Part shown: one piece after another, positions 7,734-13,685 of the stretch
Layout of the letters: the number at the start of each line of letters is the position of its first letter
How positions within the stretch are numbered: position 1 is the first letter of the stretch
NCBI GenBank assembly: GCA_003343805.1
Contig: QAKM01000030.1
Coordinates: 1 to 13,985 of the forward strand
Length of the DNA: 13,985 bases
Direction of reading: 5' to 3'
From: Bacillota bacterium
GTDB taxonomy: Bacteria > Bacillota > Clostridia > Christensenellales > Borkfalkiaceae
The notes under the pieces: model-generated
What the model was told of the DNA's origin: nothing
Seen by the model: only the letters and a program-made list of their open reading frames with translations
The model's database searches: none
Made by a program: the position numbers and the translations under genes

Positions 7734-7824
7734 GCATAGGGGAGTAGAAGGCCCCCTCGGGCGGTATTCTTCCACATACTGCAGCGATGGCTGCGGGGGA
7801 TATCTGAAATTTTGAGACCTGTGC
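7734..7824 (+). promoter_or_regulatory. yybP-ykoY manganese riboswitch aptamer
   Basis: The conserved L1 sequence GGGGAGTAG (7739-7747) and the 3' element TTTTGAGACCTGTGC (7810-7824) are those of the Mn2+-sensing yybP-ykoY class. P1 can be drawn as GCATAGG (7734-7740) with CCTGTGC (7818-7824), 7 pairs including one G-T. An inner hairpin GCCC/GGGC (P2 arm) and a second arm containing GCAGC/GCTGC fit the two-legged fold. The 3' strand of P1 is also the left arm of the following terminator, so the two structures are mutually exclusive. By analogy with known members, Mn2+ binding stabilises P1 and allows mntP transcription. Identification rests on motif recognition, P1 pairing and the mntP gene downstream. 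Confidence 0.88.
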
Positions 7825-7868
7825 ACGGAACGCTTCTTCGGCGCGCCGTGCACGGGTCTTTTTATTTT
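7815..7868 (+). terminator. Riboswitch-controlled intrinsic terminator
   Basis: A 14-bp stem (7815-7828 with 7846-7859, one T-G wobble) encloses a 17-nt loop and is followed by TTTTT, A, TTTT (7859-7868). Seven bases of its left arm belong to P1 of the riboswitch, making it the regulated expression platform rather than an operon end. Confidence 0.9.
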
Positions 7869-7889
7869 AAAGATCGAAGGATAACGGAT

Positions 7890-8468
7890 ATGAGCATTTA
7901 CGACATTGTCTTTCTGGGCGCGGCGCTCTCGATGGATGCGGCGGCGGTCGGTATGGCGAACGGCATGGCAGAGCCGGGGATGAGCCGCAAAAAGATGCTG
8001 CTCATCGCCCTCTTTTACGGCGTCTTTCAGGGCGGGATGCCCCTTTTGGGGTATTACGGGAGCGCGGCGTTTTCCTCGCTCGTCGAACGCATCGCGCCCT
8101 GGCTTTCCTTTCTTCTCCTCGGCTTTCTGGGCGGAAAGATGCTCCTCGACGCCGCACGGGAGGAGGAAGAGCGCTATTTGCGGAAGCGGGGGAAACTCGG
8201 CCTCTCCGCCCTCACCGCGCAGGCCGTCGCCACATCCATCGATGCGCTCGCCGTCGGCGTCTCCTTCATGGCGCAGGAGGCGGCGGGATCGCTCGCAGTC
8301 GGGGTGCCCCTCTGCACCCTCATCATCGCCGTCACGACCTTTCTTTTGTCCCTCGCTGCGGTGCAGGTGGGAAAACTTGCGGGCGACAAGTTCTCGGGCG
8401 GGGCGCAAAAGACAGGCGGGCTGGTGCTCCTCCTCATCGGCATCAAGCTGTTGTTTGAAGCATTTTGA
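7890..8468 (+). CDS. mntP: Manganese efflux pump MntP
   Basis: MntP exports Mn2+ across the cytoplasmic membrane and protects from manganese intoxication. The 192 residues match the family length and contain about six hydrophobic helices as two homologous halves. The diagnostic acidic motifs are ALSMDAAAVG (Asp16) in the first helix and ATSIDALAVG (Asp118) in the equivalent helix of the second half, the pseudo-symmetric aspartates of this family. A charged cytoplasmic loop (AREEEERYLRKRGK, about 91-104) separates the halves. The ATG at 7890 follows AAGGA (7877-7881) by 8 nt, downstream of the riboswitch terminator; the longer in-frame opening from 7812 would run through the riboswitch and is not used. 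Control by a yybP-ykoY riboswitch is the known arrangement for mntP and strongly supports both calls. Confidence 0.96.
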   Translation: MSIYDIVFLGAALSMDAAAVGMANGMAEPGMSRKKMLLIALFYGVFQGGMPLLGYYGSAAFSSLVERIAPWLSFLLLGFLGGKMLLDAAREEEERYLRKRGKLGLSALTAQAVATSIDALAVGVSFMAQEAAGSLAVGVPLCTLIIAVTTFLLSLAAVQVGKLAGDKFSGGAQKTGGLVLLLIGIKLLFEAF

Positions 8469-8488
8469 ATAATTTTTTGCCGCACGCC

Positions 8489-8517
8489 TTGACAAACCCT
8501 GCCCCCTCTGTTATACT
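8489..8517 (+). promoter_or_regulatory. Sigma-A promoter of the acyltransferase gene
   Basis: A perfect TTGACA (8489-8494) and TATACT (8512-8517, 5 of 6) are spaced by 17 bp, 20 nt after the mntP stop. Transcription would start near 8524. No clear terminator separates mntP from this promoter, so some read-through from mntP is possible. Confidence 0.87.
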
Positions 8518-8574
8518 ATAAACGGGAACGCGCCCGTGCGGCGCGCCCGATACAGGAGAAGAGAGGGTAAAAAG

Positions 8575-9876
8575 ATGAAACAAAACAAGGAACCCAAGCG
8601 CTACGATTTTACGCGCAAACCCAAAAAGCCAAGTCCGCTCTGGATGTGGATCGCCAACCATTTTGCCATCGATCCCCGCCTCAAGGGGCGGCCGCTCACC
8701 ATCAACAAGATCAACATGGAGGGCATCAAACCGCCCTATCTCTTGCTCGCCACGCACGCAAGTATGCTCGATTTCCCCGTCATGTACAAGGCCGTCGCGC
8801 CCTACGGGGCCAACAACGTCGTCGCCATCGACGCCATCCGCGATGTGGGCGATTGGCTCATGCGGCAGCTCGGGTGCATCTGCAAGCGCAAATTTGTCAA
8901 GGATCTGCACCTCATCAAGAACATGAAGTACAGCATCGAGACGCTCGGGGATATCGTCTGCGTCTATCCCGAGGCGCGCTATTCCTTTGACGGCACGACT
9001 TCCTTTTTGCCCGATTCGCTGGGCAAGTCGGGCAAGCTCATGAAGGTCCCCGTCGTCGTCCTTCGGATGTACGGCCCCTTCATCTCCGCGCCGCAGTGGA
9101 ACAAGGTGGAGCAGCACCTTCCCCTGCGCGCCGACCTCGTCTGCGTTGCGAACGCGGAGGAAGTCAAGACGCTCTCCGCCGCCGAGCTCAACGCGCGCAT
9201 CCACAAGGAATTGCAGCGCGACGAGTACGCCTGGCAGAAGGAGGAGGGCATCCGCAATACGTATGAAAAGCGCGCCGAAGGGCTGCATCACATCCTTTAT
9301 CAGTGCCCGCACTGCAAGAAGGAGTTCGAGATGTACACGAAGGGCACCAAGATCTGGTGCAATGCCTGCAAGAAGGTGTGGGAGATGAGCGAGCTGGGCG
9401 AACTTCACGCCGAAGAGGGGGAGACGGAGTTCTCGCACATTCCCGACTGGATGGCATGGGAGAGAAAGAACGTGCGCGAGGAAGTGGAGAGCGGGAAATA
9501 CCGCTTCGAGGACGACGTCACCGTGCATACCCTGCCCAACGCCAAGCGCTTCTACGATCAGGGCATGGGCAAGCTTGTGCAGACCGTCGAGGGCACCCAT
9601 CTTACCTGCACCGCCTACGGCAAGCCCGTCGATCTCTTCTGGGAGGGGACGGAGCTCGAGAGCGTGCACGTCGAGTTCGACTATCCCTTCCGCAAGGATA
9701 AATATAAGAAGAATATCTTCGGCGACTGCATCGACATCTCGGTGCATGACGACAGCTATTGGCTGCATCCCGTCTCGAACCGCACGCAGCTTTCTAAATT
9801 CTCCTTTGCAACGGAGGAGATCTTCCGGCTGGCGCAGGAGCGGGTGAAGAAAGAGCATTCCGCCAAGCAAAATTGA
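8575..9876 (+). CDS. PlsC-like lysophospholipid acyltransferase with zinc ribbon
   Basis: The N-terminal half is a glycerophospholipid acyltransferase domain, expected to transfer an acyl chain to a lysophosphatidate-type acceptor at the membrane surface. Motif I is the HX4D box HASMLD (His61, Asp66) and the substrate motif is VYPEARYS (130-137), where EAR (133-135) stands for the usual EGT/EGR. A linker rich in charged residues leads to a four-cysteine zinc ribbon, CPHC (Cys244, Cys247) and CNAC (Cys262, Cys265), and a C-terminal domain of about 165 residues. No membrane segment is evident. At 433 residues it is nearly twice a simple PlsC, but I recall the same acyltransferase plus ribbon architecture in other Clostridia. 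The ATG at 8575 is preceded by GAGAGGG at 7 nt; a GTG at 8536 in the same frame lacks a ribosome site. The acceptor specificity cannot be read from sequence. Confidence 0.87.
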   Translation: MKQNKEPKRYDFTRKPKKPSPLWMWIANHFAIDPRLKGRPLTINKINMEGIKPPYLLLATHASMLDFPVMYKAVAPYGANNVVAIDAIRDVGDWLMRQLGCICKRKFVKDLHLIKNMKYSIETLGDIVCVYPEARYSFDGTTSFLPDSLGKSGKLMKVPVVVLRMYGPFISAPQWNKVEQHLPLRADLVCVANAEEVKTLSAAELNARIHKELQRDEYAWQKEEGIRNTYEKRAEGLHHILYQCPHCKKEFEMYTKGTKIWCNACKKVWEMSELGELHAEEGETEFSHIPDWMAWERKNVREEVESGKYRFEDDVTVHTLPNAKRFYDQGMGKLVQTVEGTHLTCTAYGKPVDLFWEGTELESVHVEFDYPFRKDKYKKNIFGDCIDISVHDDSYWLHPVSNRTQLSKFSFATEEIFRLAQERVKKEHSAKQN

Positions 9877-9899
9877 AAAGCATTCATCGGCATTGAAAC

Positions 9900-9918
9900 G
9901 TATTCATCGGATGAATAC
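9900..9918. promoter_or_regulatory. Perfect 19-bp palindrome, operator candidate
   Basis: GTATTCATC and GATGAATAC form a perfect 9-bp inverted repeat around a single G. A second ATTCATCGG half lies just upstream (9882-9890), 20 bp from its counterpart. There is no T-tract after it. It sits 58 bp upstream of the ABC-exporter -35 box and 24 bp after the acyltransferase stop. The form is that of a binding site for a dimeric regulator such as MarR or TetR, many of which control multidrug ABC exporters; the specific protein is unknown. Confidence 0.45.
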
Positions 9919-9959
9919 TTTGCCGCCCTTACGACATGAATTTGCAAACCAACTCTCAG

Positions 9960-9987
9960 GCGCCTTGAAAGGCGCTTGACTTTTTTT
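9960..9987 (+). terminator. Probable terminator after the acyltransferase gene
   Basis: GCGCCT (9960-9965) pairs with AGGCGC (9970-9975) around TGAA, followed after five bases by seven T (9981-9987). The gap between stem and T run weakens it, because the intervening TTGAC forms the -35 box of the next promoter. Confidence 0.6.
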
Positions 9988-10004
9988 GTGCGGCAAGTTA
10001 CAAT
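9976..10004 (+). promoter_or_regulatory. Sigma-A promoter of the ABC exporter operon
   Basis: TTGACT (9976-9981) and TACAAT (9999-10004), each 5 of 6, are separated by 17 bp. Transcription would start near 10011, giving a leader of about 53 nt that contains a 6-bp hairpin GCGGCA/TGCCGC (10014-10028). Confidence 0.83.
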
Positions 10005-10063
10005 TTGAAAAAGGCGGCATTTTGCCGCAGAACATCTGAAAAAAACCGTTTGGGAGCAGAGTT

Positions 10064-11785
10064 TTGAAACATCTTTTCTCCTGTCTCAGGCGCTTTAAAG
10101 CGGAGTGTGTCCTCGCGCCCCTCTTCAAGCTCCTGGAGGCAAGCCTCGAACTCATCACGCCCCTCATCGTCGCGCTCATTGTCGATCGGGGCATCGCGGA
10201 GGGGGATAAGTCCTTCATCGTCCTCATGTGCCTCGTGCTCGTGGGCATGGGGCTCGTCGGGTGCGCCTTCTCCATTGCGGGGCAGTTCTTCGCGGCGCGC
10301 GCCGCGGTGGGGTGCTCGGCCGAGCTGAGGAGTCGGCTCTTCCGCAAACTGCAGTCCTTCTCCTTCTCCGAGATCGACGAGATGGGAACGTCCACCATGA
10401 TCACCCGCATGACGAGCGACGTCAACCAGGTGCAGACGGGCGTCAACATGACGCTCCGCCTCTTTTTGCGTTCGCCCTTCATCGTGTTCGGCGCGATGGC
10501 GATGGCGTTCACCGTCGATGCAAAGGTGGCGCTCGTCTTTGTTGCCGTCATCCCGCTTCTCGCCGTCGCCGTCTATTCGGTGATGGGCGCCTGCATCCCC
10601 CTCTACAAAAAGGTGCAGTCGAAGCTCGACCGGGTGTTCCTCTCCGTGCGCGAAAACTTAGCGGGCGTGCGGGTCATCCGCGCCTTCTCGATGGAAGAGA
10701 AAGAGCGCCGCGCTTTTGACGAGCATACGCACGAACTCGAACGCGCGCAGAAGAAGGTGGGGCGCATCTCGGCGCTCACGGGGCCCATCACTTACATCCT
10801 CATCAACCTGGCGCTCATCGCGCTGCTCTATCTCGGCGCGCGGCAGGTGGACGGCGGCATCCTCTTAAAGGGCGACGTCATCGCGCTTTACGGCTATCTC
10901 TCGCAGATCCTCGTCGAGCTCATCAAGCTCGCCAACCTCATCGTCACGATGACGAAGGCGGTCTCCTGCCAGCAGCGCGTGGGGAAGGTGCTCGATCGGG
11001 AGGGGGAGCCCTCCGTCCTCGAGCCCATGCTCTCCGTGGGCCATGCGGACAACGCCGCGGTGCGCTTCGAGCACGTCTCCTTCGCCTATGCGGGCGGCGG
11101 CAATGCGCTCACCGACATCACCTTTATGGCACGCCCCGGCGAGACGATCGGCATCATCGGCGGCACGGGCGCGGGCAAATCGACGCTCGTCCATCTTCTG
11201 CCCCGCTTCTATGCGGCGACGCAGGGCCGGGTACTCTTAAAGGGCCGCGACGTGCGCGGCGTTCCCTTCGAGGAGCTGCGCGGACGGGTGGGCATCGTGC
11301 CGCAGAAGGCCGTGCTCTTCGAGGGGACCATCCGAAGCAACCTTCTGTGGGGCAACGAAAACGCGACGGACGAAGAGCTGATGGAGGCCGTGCGCCTCGC
11401 CCAGGCGGAGGATGTCGTTGCGTCCAAGGGCGGGCTGGATGCCCCCGTCGAGCAGGAGGGCAAGAACCTCTCGGGCGGGCAGCGGCAGCGCCTCACCATC
11501 GCCCGCGCCCTCGTCAAAAAGCCGGAGATCCTCATCCTCGACGACTCCGCCTCGGCGCTCGACTATGCGACGGACGCCCGTCTGCGCGTTGCGCTGCGCA
11601 CCCTCGACAGCACCGTCTTTCTCGTCTCTCAGCGCGCGGCGACCGTGCTGCACGCCGATCTCATCCTGGTGCTCGACGGCGGCAAGGTCGCCGGCATGGG
11701 CAGGCACGAGGAGCTTTTGAAAACTTGCGAAATTTATAGGGAAATTTATCACACGCAGTTCCGCGAAAAGGAGGCACAGGCATGA
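10064..11785 (+). CDS. ABC exporter half-transporter with degenerate nucleotide site
   Basis: This 573-residue protein fuses a six-helix exporter domain (about 1-310) to a nucleotide-binding domain (about 335-570), as in the YheI/BmrC, LmrC and TM287 group of multidrug or lipid exporters. Walker A is GGTGAGKST (Lys372), the Q-loop GIVPQK, and the signature a perfect LSGGQ (469-473). The catalytic glutamate after Walker B is replaced: ILILDDSASALD gives Asp493-Asp494. The switch histidine is also replaced, by Gln523 (VSQRA). Both changes mark the subunit that contributes the non-catalytic site in heterodimeric exporters. The start is TTG at 10064, supported by GGGAG (10052-10056) 7 nt upstream; no ATG or GTG lies closer to that box. 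Its TGA overlaps an ATG (ATGA at 11782). Substrate unknown. Confidence 0.92.
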   Translation: MKHLFSCLRRFKAECVLAPLFKLLEASLELITPLIVALIVDRGIAEGDKSFIVLMCLVLVGMGLVGCAFSIAGQFFAARAAVGCSAELRSRLFRKLQSFSFSEIDEMGTSTMITRMTSDVNQVQTGVNMTLRLFLRSPFIVFGAMAMAFTVDAKVALVFVAVIPLLAVAVYSVMGACIPLYKKVQSKLDRVFLSVRENLAGVRVIRAFSMEEKERRAFDEHTHELERAQKKVGRISALTGPITYILINLALIALLYLGARQVDGGILLKGDVIALYGYLSQILVELIKLANLIVTMTKAVSCQQRVGKVLDREGEPSVLEPMLSVGHADNAAVRFEHVSFAYAGGGNALTDITFMARPGETIGIIGGTGAGKSTLVHLLPRFYAATQGRVLLKGRDVRGVPFEELRGRVGIVPQKAVLFEGTIRSNLLWGNENATDEELMEAVRLAQAEDVVASKGGLDAPVEQEGKNLSGGQRQRLTIARALVKKPEILILDDSASALDYATDARLRVALRTLDSTVFLVSQRAATVLHADLILVLDGGKVAGMGRHEELLKTCEIYREIYHTQFREKEAQA

Positions 11786-11787
11786 AA
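11768..11787 (+). repeat. 20-bp direct repeat, left copy
   Basis: Begins AAGGAGGCAC and ends GGCATGAAA; identical to 11917-11936, exactly 149 bp downstream. It contains an AAGGAGG ribosome binding site, 7 nt of spacing and an ATG, and also the TGA stop of the first exporter gene. With its twin it brackets copy 2 of the dispersed repeat. Confidence 0.9.
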
Positions 11788-11934
11788 AAAATCTACGGCG
11801 CAATGCTGTGTCGCGTTTGCGCGCTCCTCGGTCACTTACGCTTTTGTAAGCTCCCTTCGTCGCTTTCGCACGCTCCTTGCCTTGCTTGTATCTCTTTTCC
11901 ATGCAAGACAGATCTTAAGGAGGCACAGGCATGA
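11782..11934 (+). CDS. Possible 50-codon coupling ORF between the exporter genes
   Basis: An open frame of 50 codons begins at the ATG that overlaps the first exporter stop (ATGA) and ends at a TGA inside the ATGA start of the second exporter gene. It has a strong AAGGAGG site 7 nt upstream. Its content is almost entirely the inserted repeat, and the predicted peptide (starting MKKIYGAMLCRVC) contains six cysteines, including two CX2C pairs, but resembles nothing I know. It may simply keep ribosomes translating across the insertion so that the two transporter halves stay coupled. A functional peptide is possible but unsupported; an accidental frame is also plausible. Confidence 0.35.
   Translation: MKKIYGAMLCRVCALLGHLRFCKLPSSLSHAPCLACISFPCKTDLKEAQA
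11809..11894. repeat. Dispersed intergenic repeat, copy 2
   Basis: This 86-bp stretch aligns with 7283-7368. The blocks TCGGTCACTTAC (11828-11839) and TGTAAGCTCCCTTC (11845-11858) are identical in both copies, with the same 5-nt spacing but a different sequence between them, so the CTTAC/GTAAG stem is preserved while the loop varies. Later blocks CGCTCCT and ATCT also match. It lies between the two exporter genes, which are otherwise expected to be adjacent or overlapping. Confidence 0.75.
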
Positions 11935-11936
11935 AA
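11917..11936 (+). repeat. 20-bp direct repeat, right copy
   Basis: Identical to 11768-11787. It carries the ribosome binding site (AAGGAGG, 11917-11923) and the ATG (11931) of the second exporter gene. The pair resembles a target-site duplication, or the outcome of slippage or recombination around the repeat. Confidence 0.9.
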
Positions 11937-13685
11937 CACATCCGAAAACGCCCCGAGGGCACCTTCCGCGGCATCCTGAATTACCTGAAGCCCTATTCCC
12001 TCTTCCTCGTCTGCACGGTGGTCTGTGCCGTCGTCTACGTTGTTTCCACGCTCCTCGTGCCCTATCTTGCGGGTCTTGCCATCGACTGCATGGCGGCAGC
12101 AGGCAGCGTCGACTATCCCCGCCTCTATTCGCTCTTTACGGCGATCGGCGTGAGCATCGCTTTAACGGCGCTCTCGCAGTGGCTGATGAGCCTTTCCAAC
12201 AACCACATCGCCTACCGCGTGCTGGCGGACATCCGCCGCGACGCCTTCCGCAAGATCGGCGTTCTTCCCTTGAAGTATCTCGACGGCCGCTCCTACGGCA
12301 AGACGGCCTCCGTCATCATCACGGATGCCGAGCAGTTCTCCGATGGTCTCCTTCTCGGGTTCACGCAGCTCTTTACGGGCGCAGCCACCATTCTCGGCGT
12401 GCTCGTCATCCTGTTCGTGCTGCGCTGGGAGGTCGCGCTCGTCGTGCTCTGCGTGACGCCGCTCTCCCTCTTCGTCGCCAAGTTCATCGCCTCGCACACC
12501 TATTCCATGTTCAAGAAGCAGGCCGCAACGCGTGCCGAACAGACGGGCTTCATCGATGAGATGATCGGGAATCTGAAGATCGTCAAGGCGTTCTCGCACG
12601 AGCGGGAGAACGAGGAGAAGTTCGACGAGATCAACGAGCGCCTGCGCGCCTGCTCGCTCCGCGCCATCTTCTATTCTTCGACGACCAACCCGGGTACCCG
12701 CCTCGTCAACAACCTCGTGTACGCCGCCGTGGCGCTCGTGGGCGCCTTCCTCGTCATCGCGACGGGCGGCATCGCCTTTACCGTGGGCAATCTCAGTTCC
12801 GTGCTTACCTATGCGACGCAGTACACCAAGCCCTTCAACGAGATCACCGAGGTCATCACCGAATTTCAGAATGCCCTTGCCTGTGCGGCGCGCCTGTTTG
12901 CGCTCATCGCCGAGGAGGAGCAGCCCTCCGACGAGGGCATGGAGGAGCTTGCGGATGTGAAGGGCGAAGTGCGCCTTTCGGACGTCAGTTTCTCCTACGA
13001 TCCCGAAAAGCCGCTCATCGAGCATCTCAACGTGCTCGCGCCCGCGGGCAAGCGCGTCGCCATCGTCGGTCCCACGGGCTGCGGCAAGACGACGCTCATC
13101 AACCTTCTGATGCGCTTTTACGATGTGGACGGGGGGAGCGTCTCGGTGGACGGGCATGACATCCGCAGCATAACGCGCAAGTCGCTCCGCAGTCACTATG
13201 GCATGGTATTGCAGGAGACGTGGCTCAAAAAGGCGACCGTGCGCGAGAACCTTCTGATGGGCAATCCCGAGGCGACCGAAGAGGAGATGATCGAGGCTGC
13301 CCGCGCGGCGCACGCACACGGCTTCATCTCCCGCCTGCCCGAGGGATACGATACCGTCATCGGCGACGAGGGCGCCCTCTCGCAGGGGCAGCGGCAGCTT
13401 CTCTGCATTGCCCGCATCATGCTCACCCGCCCGCCCATGCTCATCCTGGACGAGGCGACGAGCTCCATCGATACCCGCACCGAGATGCGCGTGCAGGACG
13501 CCTTCCAAAAACTCATGCAGGGGCGCACCTGCTTCATCGTGGCGCACCGCCTCTCCACCATCGAGAACGCCGATCTCATCCTCGTGATGAAGGCGGGCAC
13601 CATCATCGAGCAGGGGACACACAAAGAGCTCCTTCAAAAGGGCGGCTTCTATTCGGAGCTCTACAGGGCACAGTTTGTGGGGTGA
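11931..13685 (+). CDS. ABC exporter half-transporter, catalytic partner subunit
   Basis: This 584-residue protein has the same exporter-plus-ATPase layout (six helices within about 1-320, ATPase about 340-580) and resembles YheH/BmrD and LmrD partners. Its own ATPase motifs are canonical: Walker A GPTGCGKTT (Lys386), Walker B MLILDEATSS (Asp507, catalytic Glu508) and AHRLST (His539). Its signature is altered to LSQGQ (483-487). Combined with the first subunit, the Walker motifs here meet the perfect LSGGQ there to make one working site, while the altered LSQGQ faces the Asp494/Gln523 site to make a degenerate one. This is the known asymmetric heterodimer design. The ATG at 11931 has AAGGAGG 7 nt upstream. 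Substrate could be drugs, lipids or peptides; sequence does not decide. Confidence 0.94.
   Translation: MKHIRKRPEGTFRGILNYLKPYSLFLVCTVVCAVVYVVSTLLVPYLAGLAIDCMAAAGSVDYPRLYSLFTAIGVSIALTALSQWLMSLSNNHIAYRVLADIRRDAFRKIGVLPLKYLDGRSYGKTASVIITDAEQFSDGLLLGFTQLFTGAATILGVLVILFVLRWEVALVVLCVTPLSLFVAKFIASHTYSMFKKQAATRAEQTGFIDEMIGNLKIVKAFSHERENEEKFDEINERLRACSLRAIFYSSTTNPGTRLVNNLVYAAVALVGAFLVIATGGIAFTVGNLSSVLTYATQYTKPFNEITEVITEFQNALACAARLFALIAEEEQPSDEGMEELADVKGEVRLSDVSFSYDPEKPLIEHLNVLAPAGKRVAIVGPTGCGKTTLINLLMRFYDVDGGSVSVDGHDIRSITRKSLRSHYGMVLQETWLKKATVRENLLMGNPEATEEEMIEAARAAHAHGFISRLPEGYDTVIGDEGALSQGQRQLLCIARIMLTRPPMLILDEATSSIDTRTEMRVQDAFQKLMQGRTCFIVAHRLSTIENADLILVMKAGTIIEQGTHKELLQKGGFYSELYRAQFVG

Noticed and set aside
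7246..7737. Minus-strand frame through repeat copy 1 giving peptides similar to those from repeat copy 2 (KGAY..VSDR)
   Set aside because: Similarity at the protein level follows from DNA-level repeat conservation. The frame is lost after VSDR because of an indel between copies, so the repeat is not supported as coding.
8536..8574. GTG at 8536 as an upstream start of the acyltransferase
   Set aside because: It lies about 12 nt after the predicted transcription start with no ribosome binding site; the ATG at 8575 has GAGAGGG at correct spacing.
8443..9870. 475-codon minus-strand open frame opposite the acyltransferase
   Set aside because: Shadow; no ribosome site or domain, and the plus-strand protein has conserved motifs and a promoter.
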